Positions 35,415-44,391 of a stretch of 64,000 nucleotides of DNA are shown in pieces. Made by a program: the position numbers and the translations under genes. Position 1 is the first letter of the stretch; every line of letters starts with the position of its first letter. Origin of the DNA: Magnetospirillum moscoviense. GTDB lineage: Bacteria > Pseudomonadota > Alphaproteobacteria > Rhodospirillales > Magnetospirillaceae. The notes below the pieces were generated by a model. That model made no database searches. It was not told the origin of the DNA and worked only from the letters and a program-made list of their open reading frames with translations. The stretch is from contig NZ_LWQU01000185.1 in assembly GCF_001650635.1 (NCBI RefSeq), positions 22,263-86,262 on the forward strand, given 5' to 3'.

Positions 35415-36590
35415 CTAGCGCCCCATGGCGGCGGCGAAGCGCCTTTGCAGCATCTCGGCGATCAGTCGGCCGCCCTGGCCCTCGGTGCCGGCGGCGAACA
35501 GCCGCTGGCGAAGGCTGTCCATGACTGGGCGCTGGGCGGCGAAGGCGCCGGGATCCGAGGCCAGCCGCACCAGCTCGCCGATGGTGTCGGTGGTCAAGAT
35601 CGGCGTATGTGGCCAGATTTCGCGCTCCAAGGGAGAGATCTCGTCGGGGCGGCCGACATCGGTGACCACCACGTCGTTGCCGGCATAGATCGCTCCGAAC
35701 AAGGTGCCGCCCAGGTCGGTCAGGACGATGTCGGCGATGGCGAAGATTTCGGCCTCGTCGTCGGGATCGCGGATGACCCGCAGGTTTCCATCCTCGACCA
35801 GGGCCCGCAGATAATGGCAGTCGGGCGGCTCGTGGAAGGATTCCGGATGGGGCTTGAGCAGGATGTTGATATGCGGCGTCATCGCCACCAGGGCGCGGGA
35901 ATAAAGGGTGATGGCCCCGGTCAGCGGGCCGGAATGGGTCGGCATCCACACCACCACCGGCTTTGCCGGGTCCAGCCGGTACTTGGCCTTGATGGCTTCC
36001 TTGTCGGCCTGGCAGGCGGCCAGTCCGTCAAGCCGGGCATAGCCGGCCACCAATTGCGGCGTGTCGGGGTAATCGCCCCGATATTGCGCCACCTGTTCGT
36101 CGCCTTGGACGATGAACTGGGCGGCGGTGTCGTTGAACGGGCAGGCCCGGCTTTTCGAGAAGCCATAGCTCAACAGCCGGGTCAGGTCGCCGACCATGCT
36201 ATAGCCCTGTCGCTTGCACACCGGCAGGTCGCGGTGCGAGATGCCCGAGACGTACTGGAACAATCCGTTGGCGAGGTCCTCGCAGAAGGCGACCGACAGG
36301 CCAAGCTCGGCGATGAACTCGAACAGGTCGGGTTCGTAGCCATCGTCGAACAGGACGATGTCGAAACTGTCCTTGGGCAAGTGCTGCCAGGTGGTCATGA
36401 AATGCATGGCGCAGGTGCGCCGATGGACCAGGAAGCCGATCTTGGCGATGGGCTGCGGCTTCTCACCTTGGGCGACGCGTTCGTCGGCGCGGGCGACTGC
36501 CAGGCGCATCTGCTGTTCGTAGATGCGGGCGCGGTTCCACCCTTGGGTCAGAGTTTCCTCGGTGAACAGGCTGAGATCGGCTTCGCGCAT
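35415..36590 (-). CDS. CDP-glycerol glycerophosphotransferase-like transferase
   Basis: The product has about 391 residues from the ATG at 36590 (a GTG at 36611 would add seven). The C-terminal half resembles the TagB/TagF-type GT-B fold: VVWMPTHSGPLTG, ILLKPHPES and ADIVLTDLGGTLFGAIYAG. Such enzymes transfer polyol phosphate or sugar from a CDP-linked donor. This is notable because the next gene upstream (rfbF) makes CDP-glucose. The donor could therefore be a CDP-linked compound, but this is inference. It is cytoplasmic with no membrane helices. Confidence 0.75.
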   Translation of the reverse strand: MREADLSLFTEETLTQGWNRARIYEQQMRLAVARADERVAQGEKPQPIAKIGFLVHRRTCAMHFMTTWQHLPKDSFDIVLFDDGYEPDLFEFIAELGLSVAFCEDLANGLFQYVSGISHRDLPVCKRQGYSMVGDLTRLLSYGFSKSRACPFNDTAAQFIVQGDEQVAQYRGDYPDTPQLVAGYARLDGLAACQADKEAIKAKYRLDPAKPVVVWMPTHSGPLTGAITLYSRALVAMTPHINILLKPHPESFHEPPDCHYLRALVEDGNLRVIRDPDDEAEIFAIADIVLTDLGGTLFGAIYAGNDVVVTDVGRPDEISPLEREIWPHTPILTTDTIGELVRLASDPGAFAAQRPVMDSLRQRLFAAGTEGQGGRLIAEMLQRRFAAAMGR

Positions 36591-36624
36591 GGGGTGACAT
36601 CCAGAGTTCACGGTTGGTAAGAAT

Positions 36625-37395
36625 TCAAACCCAGACCTTCCAAGGGGCCCGGCCGGTCGCCCACAAATCCTCGAGCATCAATTTGTCGCGCATGGTGTCC
36701 ATCGGCTGCCAGAAGCCCCGGTGCTTGAAGGCCATCATCTCGCCTTGTGCGGCCAGGTCCTGCATGGGGCCTTGTTCCCACGCCACCTCGTCGCCTTCGA
36801 TGCCCACCAGGGCCGACGGCTCGAGCACGAAGAAGCCGCCATTGATCCAGTCGCCGTCGCCGGGCGGCTTTTCCGCCATGCCCCGCACCCGGTCGCCATC
36901 GACGTCCAGCCGGCCGAACCGGCCCGGCGGGCGCACCGCCGTCACCGTGGCCTTGCGGCCATGCTGGCGATGGAAGCTCAGCAGTTGGTCGATGGGCACG
37001 TCGGCCAGGCCGTCGCCATAGGTGAAGCAGAAGGTCTCGCCCTCCAGATGCCGGGCGATCCGCGCCAGCCGCCCGGCCGTCTGGGTGTCCAGGCCGGTTT
37101 CCAGCAGCGATACCCGCCAGGGCTCGTTCGTCTCGGCCAGGGCGCGGACCTCGTTGCGGCCAAGGTCGATGGTCAGATCGGCCTCGTGCTGGCGGTAGTT
37201 CAGGAAGTAATCCTTGATGACCTCGCCCTTGTAGCCCAGGCAGATGACGAAATCGTCGATGCCGTAATGGCTGTAGGTCTTCATGATGTGCCACAGGATC
37301 GGCCGCCCGCCGATCTCGACCATCGGCTTGGGGCGGTATTCGGTTTCCCCGCCCAGTCGGGTGCCGCGTCCGCCGGCGACGATGACGCATTTCAT
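36625..37395 (-). CDS. rfbF: Glucose-1-phosphate cytidylyltransferase
   Basis: The product has 256 residues and makes CDP-glucose from CTP and glucose-1-phosphate. The nucleotidyltransferase motif VAGGRGTRLGGETEYRPKPM is at the start, followed by GGRPILWHIMKTYSHYG and DFVICLGYKGEVIKDYF, which are specific for RfbF. GGAAGAC lies about 6 bases before the ATG at 37395. It feeds rfbG, which is on the other strand about 6.6 kb away; in most O-antigen clusters the two genes are adjacent. Confidence 0.95.
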   Translation of the reverse strand: MKCVIVAGGRGTRLGGETEYRPKPMVEIGGRPILWHIMKTYSHYGIDDFVICLGYKGEVIKDYFLNYRQHEADLTIDLGRNEVRALAETNEPWRVSLLETGLDTQTAGRLARIARHLEGETFCFTYGDGLADVPIDQLLSFHRQHGRKATVTAVRPPGRFGRLDVDGDRVRGMAEKPPGDGDWINGGFFVLEPSALVGIEGDEVAWEQGPMQDLAAQGEMMAFKHRGFWQPMDTMRDKLMLEDLWATGRAPWKVWV

Positions 37396-37421
37396 GATGT
37401 CTTCCCCCCCATTAGGTCGCC

Positions 37422-39431
37422 TTACGCGATGTCGGCGATCTGGCGAAACAAAGCGTGCATGCGGTCGCGATGCAGGAAATAGCTGAGCCCGTCGGCGCTT
37501 CGCCCATATTGGTTATAATAGCTGGTGATGATGCGCCGGTTTTCCTCGGAATGGCGGATCGTGCAGGTGCGCGGCCGGTCAAGGCGCGTGTCCTTCGGGT
37601 GGCACAGATAGTTCCTTGCCGCCGCCTTCTGGAAATCGAACGTCACCTCGAATTCATAGACGCGGTCGACATCCAAAAGGTTCGACTTTCGCGCCATGAC
37701 CACGTTCCACAAGTCCGCGATGAATTGGGCGACCAGTCCGTCATGATCGGCGGCCATCTCGCGGATGGCGTCGAAGCAGATGGCGGCAAGCTCGTCGAAC
37801 TTGTCGAACACCGCCGCCGTCTTGCACCAGAAGATCTGGTTGTTGCCGTAATGGCCGCTCATATAGCCGTCGGCCGCCTCGGGCGTGGCCAGGAAGGCCT
37901 GGATCGTCTGGCGGTCGGGATGGAAGTTGCGGGCCTCGTCTTCGCGGTACTGGCGGTACAGATCGGCCAGCGGGCTGGTGACGGCCGAGGCCTGCCGGTG
38001 GATACGCCGCATGATCGCCGAACGCTTGATGCCGATGCTCTCGGCCAGGCCCAGGACCTCGTCGAACAGGCCGCCATTATTGAAGATGGCGATGGTCAGG
38101 TGATAGTCGCGGCACTCCAGATAATCGTCGTGGCTCATGGTGGCGTTGGCGACGCAGACCTGATGGGTCTCGGCGACGAAGACCTGATCGCCCAGGATAT
38201 CGTAGCGGCCGATGCAGCCGGGCAGCACGCGGTGGCGCGTGACATAGCGGTATTTCTCCTGGCTGGCCTGGTCGGCGGCCTCGGTGCCGGGCAGCAGGAT
38301 GAACTGGAAGGTCTGGATGTCCTGGATGCCGGCATCCATCATGTCGCGGATCGAGGCCAGATGCTTTTCCCTGGTGTCGCCGGGCAGGCACAAGATGACT
38401 TCGCTGAAGGTCCGGCTGCCGGTGCGGCGGACCTCCCGCGCGGTCTCGACGATGCTGTCGATGCTGATATTGGCGCGCTTGATGGCGCCCAACACCTCGG
38501 GGTCGGTCGACTGGACCGAGGCGCCGACCGCCAGGCTGTCGCCCAGCACCTGGGCCATTTCCAGCATGCGCGTCTTCTGGTTCTTGGCGGTGGCCGAGCC
38601 GATATTGCGCGGCCAGCCGTGGCTGGCCTTTTTCGCCGCCATCCAGCGGGCGGTTTCGACATCCTCGGGGAAAATCCCCCAATTGAGGTCGGCCAGGGTG
38701 ATCGACGGCACATTGGTCCGGGTGAAGACGTAATCCAGTTCCTGCTCGATCCGGCTTTGGGAAAATCGCCGGGTCTTGTTCATGTAGGCGACGCCGTCAT
38801 GGCAGTAGGTGCAGGAATAGGGGCAGCCGCGCGAGGTCTGGACCATGGGGGTCAGCTTGCCGTCGAAGAACGGGTCCAACAGCCCGGTCAGATAGGGCGA
38901 GGGCAGCGTGGAATCGAGATCGAGGATGCGCGGTGCCATCGAACAGGCGACCAGTTCCCCGTCGATCAGATAGCGGGCGTTGGGCAACTGGCCTGGTGCC
39001 CGCTTCAGGGCTTCGGCATCGAAATCCACCTCGCGCAGGCGCCGGCACAAGGCGGTGAAGGCCAGCTCGCCCTCGCCCTCGATATAGAAGTCGATGTCGG
39101 GGCGTTCGGCCAGGAAGGCCCGCTGCTCGGCCGCCGATGACGAAAAACTGGGGCCGCCGAAGATGGTGACCACCTGCGGGTGCGCCGCCTTGACCCGCTG
39201 GCAGAAGGCCCGGTGCAGCGTTTCGTTCCACATATAGTTCGAGAACGCCATAATATCGGGCGTGGTGTGGTGAAGATAGGCGGCCAGGTCGTTCGGATAT
39301 TTGAACAAGGCCGCCTCGACATCGCCCAGTTCCCTGATGGCGTGCGCCGCCACATAGCCGATGCCCAGCGAGAAATTGATGGCATGGACATAGCGCCCGG
39401 TATGGGTCAGGTCGATGAACGCGATCTTCAT
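37422..39431 (-). CDS. B12-binding radical SAM protein, long form
   Basis: The product has 669 residues. An N-terminal cobalamin-binding-like domain (about 1-150, including VVTIFGGPSFSSS) precedes the radical SAM motif CPYSCTYC (203-210). The remaining 450 residues include a long C-terminal extension of unknown function with several Cys/His residues. It heads a minus-strand operon: this gene, rfbF, the CDP-glycerol transferase-like gene, an epimerase and an unknown gene. Its role is probably modification of a sugar in that pathway; methylation or epimerisation at unactivated carbon are the usual options. Confidence 0.87.
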   Translation of the reverse strand: MKIAFIDLTHTGRYVHAINFSLGIGYVAAHAIRELGDVEAALFKYPNDLAAYLHHTTPDIMAFSNYMWNETLHRAFCQRVKAAHPQVVTIFGGPSFSSSAAEQRAFLAERPDIDFYIEGEGELAFTALCRRLREVDFDAEALKRAPGQLPNARYLIDGELVACSMAPRILDLDSTLPSPYLTGLLDPFFDGKLTPMVQTSRGCPYSCTYCHDGVAYMNKTRRFSQSRIEQELDYVFTRTNVPSITLADLNWGIFPEDVETARWMAAKKASHGWPRNIGSATAKNQKTRMLEMAQVLGDSLAVGASVQSTDPEVLGAIKRANISIDSIVETAREVRRTGSRTFSEVILCLPGDTREKHLASIRDMMDAGIQDIQTFQFILLPGTEAADQASQEKYRYVTRHRVLPGCIGRYDILGDQVFVAETHQVCVANATMSHDDYLECRDYHLTIAIFNNGGLFDEVLGLAESIGIKRSAIMRRIHRQASAVTSPLADLYRQYREDEARNFHPDRQTIQAFLATPEAADGYMSGHYGNNQIFWCKTAAVFDKFDELAAICFDAIREMAADHDGLVAQFIADLWNVVMARKSNLLDVDRVYEFEVTFDFQKAAARNYLCHPKDTRLDRPRTCTIRHSEENRRIITSYYNQYGRSADGLSYFLHRDRMHALFRQIADIA

Positions 39432-39535
39432 GGCCTATGGCCTTTCTGGCTCTAGGGTCGTGACGTCAGCCGCCGATTTCGGCGGCCGGTCGGCCAGTCT
39501 AGCGCATCAATGGTGACGTGTTCGTGAACGCCGGC

Positions 39536-39563
39536 TTCGTCGTGAACCCGAATTCGATATAGT
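39536..39563 (+). promoter_or_regulatory. Possible promoter of the TPR-sulfotransferase gene
   Basis: TATAGT (39558-39563) is a good -10 match; TTCGTC (39536-39541) 16 bases upstream is only a weak -35. Both fall in the 162-base divergent gap 39432-39593, which contains no gene. The start codon is 30 bases further, preceded by a purine-rich AGGGGGG. Confidence 0.3.
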
Positions 39564-39593
39564 GGGGCCCGACGGCTTTGTGCGAGGGGGGCG

Positions 39594-41129
39594 ATGTCGG
39601 ACGCGGTTATGGACCTTGTGGGCGAGGCTGGATCCGCCCTGAAATCGGGCGACCATCGCCAGGCCGCCGCCATCCTCGACCCGCTGCTGGCCTTGGTACC
39701 AAACCATGCCGACGCCAACGCTCTGGGTGGCATCGTCAGCTTGTTGCACGGTCGGGCGAGCGAGGCGGCGCAACGCTTGGCCCTTGCCTTCGACGGGCTG
39801 GAAACTCTGTCCGGCCAGGTGGTGCTTTCCTATGCGGCGGCATTGGCCGCCTTGGACTTGACCCCGAAGGCCGACGAGATTTTGGCCGCCTATCCCTATC
39901 CCCAGGCCGCCAAGTCGTTGCTGGATGTCGCAGACAACCTCGTGCGCGAGGGGCGCCGGATCGAAGCCTTGGGAATTCTGCGCTTTATCGCCGGGCTGGA
40001 CGATCCGTGGCTGGATGATCCGGCCCATGCATTTGCCTTGGCGGTCCGTCTGGTGGCCTTGTCGGATTCCGATGCCGCCCGACTGGTGGTGGACCGGTAT
40101 TTGGCCGGACCGGACCGTCGTTTCGAGGCCTTGGCCATTCGAGCGGGAATCGACGTCCTGGCCGGCGAGTTGGACACGGCCGCGGCCGCCATGGAGCAGC
40201 TTCGTCGCCATCGTTCCGACCTGGCCGAAGACCCCCGTCTTCCCGCCAAGCTGCACCAACTGCACGAAGGCTGGGGCTCCGAGGGGCGCGACGGCGGCGC
40301 CAACTCGTTCGGTACCGACCATTTCGTCGCCCTGCCGCGCTCGGATCTGTTGATCGGGCGGGGCGAGGAAGCCACCGGCTGGCGGGCCGCCCGTCAGATC
40401 GTCGTCTACCATGTCAGCGAGTCCGGGGGCACCAGCCTGGTCGGTGCCCTCGACAAGCTGAACGGCGGACGTTACCGCGCTTGCGTCACCAGGGCCGAGG
40501 CCGACCAGTTCGCCGCCTTGGATGATGCCCAACGTCACGACATTTCCCTGGTCCACTGGCATCTTCCCCTGCCGATCCGTCCGCTGGTTTCGTCGTCGGC
40601 CCGCATCGTCTCGATGGTGCGCGATCCGGTCCAGCGGGTGGTCAGCCACTATTATTGGCAGGCCCGGCATCGCGGCCAGGGAGTGCCATGGGTGTCGGAC
40701 CAGATCGAGGCCGGGATGTCCTTGCGCGACTGGGTGGATTGGCTGGCCGATCGCGAGGTGGATGCGCTGAGCAATTGGATTACCGCCCTCGAGCCGCCCC
40801 GCGCCGATCCACAAAGTGCGGCCGGCCTGCTGGAGGCCGCCGACCGCCATATCGATTTCCTGGGCATCACCGAATTCTTCGACGAATCGCTGTTCATCCT
40901 GGCCGCGCTGTTAGGAGCCGACCGCGTCCCCAAATGGGAGCGGGCGGCGACGGGCGGGCCGCCCAAGCTGAGCGACCTCGACCCCGCGATCATCCGCCGG
41001 ATCGAGACGATCACCGAGGCCGATCGCGAATTCTTCCACGCCTGCCGGTCACGCTTCCTCGAGCGTTATGGCGACATGGTCGAGTTCCATCAAAGGCATA
41101 TCGGGTCGCTGGAAATGCGCCGGGCTTGA
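39594..41129 (+). CDS. TPR protein with sulfotransferase-family domain
   Basis: The product has 511 residues. About 230 N-terminal residues are tetratricopeptide-like (GDHRQAAAILDPLLALVPNHADA). The C-terminal domain has a PAPS 5'-phosphosulfate-binding-like loop HVSESGGTSLVGAL and the 3'-phosphate motif SMVRDPVQRVVSHYY, as in sulfotransferases that modify polysaccharides. If active it would place sulfate on a glycan using PAPS in the cytoplasm. The 5' loop is unusual (SESGG in place of the common PKTGG/S), so activity should be tested. Its stop and that of the convergent gene share the palindrome TGATCA. Confidence 0.78.
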   Translation: MSDAVMDLVGEAGSALKSGDHRQAAAILDPLLALVPNHADANALGGIVSLLHGRASEAAQRLALAFDGLETLSGQVVLSYAAALAALDLTPKADEILAAYPYPQAAKSLLDVADNLVREGRRIEALGILRFIAGLDDPWLDDPAHAFALAVRLVALSDSDAARLVVDRYLAGPDRRFEALAIRAGIDVLAGELDTAAAAMEQLRRHRSDLAEDPRLPAKLHQLHEGWGSEGRDGGANSFGTDHFVALPRSDLLIGRGEEATGWRAARQIVVYHVSESGGTSLVGALDKLNGGRYRACVTRAEADQFAALDDAQRHDISLVHWHLPLPIRPLVSSSARIVSMVRDPVQRVVSHYYWQARHRGQGVPWVSDQIEAGMSLRDWVDWLADREVDALSNWITALEPPRADPQSAAGLLEAADRHIDFLGITEFFDESLFILAALLGADRVPKWERAATGGPPKLSDLDPAIIRRIETITEADREFFHACRSRFLERYGDMVEFHQRHIGSLEMRRA

Positions 41130-42101
41130 TCAGGACGACAGCGCCGCCGACAGCCGGGCCAGGTCGTCGCGGTCGGACGGGGCGTCCCACACGTTGCAAT
41201 CGGCGCAGATGTCCATTTCGGCCTTGCGTCCGTCGGCATGCAGGGCGCGGCGGGCCTGCATCACCTCGGATTGCCAGCATTCGGCGATGGAATGGCCGGT
41301 CAGGTCGCCGCTGGGATATTTGCCGTTATAATCGACATTGCACAGCGACACCTTGCCGTCGGCGAAGATGGCCATCAACGACCATAGGGCGATGCAGGGC
41401 AGATGCGGCTCGTGGGTCGAGGCGATCGGGGTGAAGCCTGGAAGCTGGCCGCCCCAATTGTGGTAATTGTGGAAGCTGACCCGGTCGGTCGCCGCCAATT
41501 GGTCGCGCCAGAACCGTTCGAAGGACGGCCATTCGTCGGCATTGCCGTGCTGGCGGACCATGCGCACCCAGATGCGGGTGGATGGCCGAAGACGGTCGCG
41601 CAGCGCGATGAAGGCCCGCGCGTTTTCCAAGACCTCCTCGAACACCAGGCCTCGGCGGATCGATTCGTAGACCTGCTTGTTCAGGCTGTCGATGGACAGC
41701 AGCACGCTATCCAGGCCGGCTTCCAGGATCGCCCGGCCGCGTTTCTCGTCCAGCAGGCTGGCGTTGGTGCTGATCTCGACCTGGCGCACGCCCTTGTCCT
41801 TCATCAGGGCGATGCGCGGGGCCAGCTTCTTGTCCAGCAGCGGCTCGCCGTCGCGGTACAGGCTGACCTTCCTGACCGTCGCCCTGTGCTCGCCGATTTC
41901 GTCGGCGATCTTGGCGAACAGATCGTCCTTCATGGTCGGCGCGTGGCGGTTCCAGTCCTCGATGGTACACATCGGGCAGCGGGCGTTGCAGGCGTTGACC
42001 GTCTCGATCTCGAAATAGCGCGGGAAGCGCAGCAGATCCTCCAGCCGCTCGCCGGGGCTGATGCGGCCGACCAGATAATCCTCGATGGCGCGGGCTGTCA
42101 C
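41130..42101 (-). CDS. SPASM-type radical SAM protein
   Basis: The product has 323 residues from GTG at 42101, which overlaps the stop of the upstream aminotransferase as GTGA. The radical SAM cluster motif CNARCPMC is at 38-45. The C-terminal part has cysteines in CIALWS, SLCNVDYNGKYP and CADCNVW, which fit an auxiliary SPASM/twitch iron-sulfur cluster. Such enzymes dehydrogenate, epimerise or rearrange peptides or sugars. Its coupling to a DegT aminotransferase suggests action on an amino sugar. No precursor peptide gene is visible nearby. Confidence 0.88.
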   Translation of the reverse strand: MTARAIEDYLVGRISPGERLEDLLRFPRYFEIETVNACNARCPMCTIEDWNRHAPTMKDDLFAKIADEIGEHRATVRKVSLYRDGEPLLDKKLAPRIALMKDKGVRQVEISTNASLLDEKRGRAILEAGLDSVLLSIDSLNKQVYESIRRGLVFEEVLENARAFIALRDRLRPSTRIWVRMVRQHGNADEWPSFERFWRDQLAATDRVSFHNYHNWGGQLPGFTPIASTHEPHLPCIALWSLMAIFADGKVSLCNVDYNGKYPSGDLTGHSIAECWQSEVMQARRALHADGRKAEMDICADCNVWDAPSDRDDLARLSAALSS

Positions 42102-43183
42102 CGGCGGTACTCCCACAGACGCTCGATCACGATATCGACATTAGCCAGCGGCTGGGCCGGTCCCGACGGCAGCACAAGGATGGTCTCGGACTGGCCGGTG
42201 GCATGGGGGACCGGGCCTGGGCAGTCCAGGTGCGGCGCCCGGTTCAGCGGCGGATGGACGCGTCGCGCCTGAATGCCGGCCTTTGCCAGATGGGCGATCA
42301 CCGCGACCGGGTTTGCGGTCTGGGCCTCGGTCCACAGGGGCACCTCGCCTTCGTCCAGGCGGATCGGGCAAACCTGGATGTCGGGATGGCCGGCCAGTCC
42401 TTCGCTATAGCGGCGATGGATGGCGCTGACATGGGCGACCCGTTCGTCGGCCACCTGCAACTGGGCCAGTCCGACCGCGGCGGCCAGATCGGTGAACTTG
42501 AAGTTCATTCCCGGCCGGGCATAGGTCTCCCAGTCGCCATCGGCCTTGACGCCGTGCAGCTTGGCCAGCTTCAGGCGGGCCAGCACCTCGTCGTCGTCGG
42601 TGACCACCATGCCGCCCTGACCGGTGGTCAGCAGCTTGGCCACCCCCAGCGAGAAGCAGCCCATGGTGCCGAAGCCGCCCAGCGCCTTGGCGCCCTGGCG
42701 CGACAGCAGGGCCTGGCAGGCATCCTCGATGACGGCGATGCCGCGCGGCTGGGCCAGACGCAAGATCGCATCCATGTCGGCGCCGCGCCCGCCCAGATGC
42801 ACTGGCACGATGGCCCGGGTCCGGGCGGTCAGCACCCGTTCGACCGCCTGCGGGTCCAGCACCGGGCGGCCCGGCTCGGTGTCGGCCAGCACTACCTTGG
42901 CGCCCAGCAGGTGGGCAGCGTGGGCGGTGGCGATCCAGGTGGCGGCCGGCACGATCACCTCGCAGCCGGGGCCGATGCCGGCGGCCAGCATGGCCAGCAT
43001 CAGTGCCGCCGATCCCGACGGCACCGCCACGGCGTGACGGGTTCCGACCAGCTCAGCGAAGCGTCGTTCGAATTCGGCGGTCAGGGGGCCTTCGCCGACA
43101 TGGCGGTTGGTCACCGCCTGGGCGAAGTTGGCGATCTCCGTCTCGCCCAGCCGGGTGGCCCAGACGTTGATGCGGTACTCCAT
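42098..43183 (-). CDS. DegT/DnrJ/EryC1/StrS sugar aminotransferase (third)
   Basis: The product has 361 residues. The PLP lysine is K183 in SLGVAKLLTTGQGG; PSGSAALMLAMLAAGIGPG and VIEDACQALLSRQG complete the active site. It retains lysine, so it is not the iron-sulfur dehydratase RfbH, which lacks it. It is less like the two 5' copies and closer in pattern to enzymes that aminate keto sugars of other nucleotides. It is sandwiched between two SPASM radical SAM genes (overlap on one side, 4 bases on the other), so the three act as one module. Confidence 0.9.
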   Translation of the reverse strand: MEYRINVWATRLGETEIANFAQAVTNRHVGEGPLTAEFERRFAELVGTRHAVAVPSGSAALMLAMLAAGIGPGCEVIVPAATWIATAHAAHLLGAKVVLADTEPGRPVLDPQAVERVLTARTRAIVPVHLGGRGADMDAILRLAQPRGIAVIEDACQALLSRQGAKALGGFGTMGCFSLGVAKLLTTGQGGMVVTDDDEVLARLKLAKLHGVKADGDWETYARPGMNFKFTDLAAAVGLAQLQVADERVAHVSAIHRRYSEGLAGHPDIQVCPIRLDEGEVPLWTEAQTANPVAVIAHLAKAGIQARRVHPPLNRAPHLDCPGPVPHATGQSETILVLPSGPAQPLANVDIVIERLWEYRR

Positions 43184-43187
43184 CCCC

Positions 43188-44219
43188 CTAGTCCTTGCCC
43201 ATGCCCTGACGGTCGTGCAGGTCGCGGTTCCAGCTGCCCAGCTTGTCCAGCACGTTGTAGAAGGTGGTGAAGGGCGACGGCGTGCGGATCAGGAAGCCGT
43301 CACGGACGTCCTCGGTGTATCCTTGCGTTTCCACCCAATAATCGCAGTTCTTGCAAAAGCCGGTTTCGTCCCAGCGCCCGGCATTGTGCAGATCGCGCAG
43401 CTCGCGGAAACGGGGTGAATTCCACACCGCCCGGACGCCGCCATCCCTGAAGATGTTGCCGACCACGATGTCGGGCTGTTCCGAGGTGACCACGCAAGGG
43501 GTGACGTCGCCATTGGCGCGGATGACGATGTCCCTGAACAATTGCTTGCAGGGGATGCGCTCGGGCAGCATGTCGCGATGCAGGGTCGGGTTGATGCGCT
43601 CGATATCGGGGCGCAGGTCCTGGATGTAGCCGGTGACGCGGATCAGATCGACGCGGGATTTCCAGAAGTCCAGGAAGGCGGGGATTTCCTGGTAATTGTA
43701 GTCGGTCTCGACGAAGGTGACGCCGACGCGCGGCAACGGCTTGGCGCCCCGGACCTTCAGCAACAGCTCGACCTTTTCCACCAGTTTGTCCAGCCGGGTG
43801 AAGCCGCGCGCCAGTTTCAGGGTTTCCGGGGTGGCGGCATCGACGCTGATATTGACCGAATCAAAGCCGATATCGACCAGGAAGTGGGCCAGGCTTTCGT
43901 CGATCAACAGGCCGTTGGTGTTGAAGGTGCCGGCCAGGCCGCGCTGCTTCACCCGTTCAGCGGCGTGGCGGAAGGTGGTAGCGACCAGCGGCTCGTTGGC
44001 GACGTTCAGCGTCACCGACGGGCGCCATTCGGCGATCTCGTCGATCAGGGAATCCACCTGCTGGTGGGTCATCTCGATCTCGGATTTATAATATTCGTGG
44101 TAATTGCCGGTCTGCTTCTTTTCGAGCGCATGATGCCGGCAATGGGGGCAGCTGAGATTGCACTGGTTGGTCAGCTCGATACGGACGATCGTCGGGTGGT
44201 CAACGCTTTCCAACTGCAT
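43188..44219 (-). CDS. SPASM-type radical SAM protein
   Basis: The product has 343 residues from the ATG at 44219, which has AGGAGAAG about 8 bases upstream; the frame extends 11 codons further. The radical SAM motif is CNLSCPHC (20-27). The C-terminal region holds CKQLFRDIV, TPCVVTSE and CKNCDYW, again a SPASM/twitch pattern. It is the first gene of the radical SAM - aminotransferase - radical SAM operon and is divergent from the C-methyltransferase gene. Its substrate is likely a sugar intermediate. Confidence 0.88.
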   Translation of the reverse strand: MQLESVDHPTIVRIELTNQCNLSCPHCRHHALEKKQTGNYHEYYKSEIEMTHQQVDSLIDEIAEWRPSVTLNVANEPLVATTFRHAAERVKQRGLAGTFNTNGLLIDESLAHFLVDIGFDSVNISVDAATPETLKLARGFTRLDKLVEKVELLLKVRGAKPLPRVGVTFVETDYNYQEIPAFLDFWKSRVDLIRVTGYIQDLRPDIERINPTLHRDMLPERIPCKQLFRDIVIRANGDVTPCVVTSEQPDIVVGNIFRDGGVRAVWNSPRFRELRDLHNAGRWDETGFCKNCDYWVETQGYTEDVRDGFLIRTPSPFTTFYNVLDKLGSWNRDLHDRQGMGKD

Positions 44220-44301
44220 CTCAGGCTTCTCCTGATTCAAAGGACGCCCCATTCTTGAGGAACCATCAATCTAGCAGGCGATGGTTAAGAATTTCACCGC
44301 T

Positions 44302-44331
44302 TTGCATCCGCCATCCCACCTGTGACATAGT
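44302..44331 (+). promoter_or_regulatory. Possible promoter of the C-methyltransferase operon
   Basis: TTGCAT (44302-44307) and CATAGT (44326-44331) are 18 bases apart, 61 bases before the GTG start. A 6-bp perfect hairpin (CCGGAC / GTCCGG, 44344-44358) lies in the leader. The gap 44220-44391 contains no gene. Confidence 0.35.
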
Positions 44332-44391
44332 GACTGATCCGCCCCGGACAAAGTCCGGTGTCACCCGCGAACCCAGAAAAGGTTGCCGCCC

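Noticed and set aside
42098..43183. Assignment of the third aminotransferase as RfbH dehydrase
   Set aside because: It keeps the PLP lysine K183, is too short, and lacks the cysteines of the RfbH iron-sulfur cluster.
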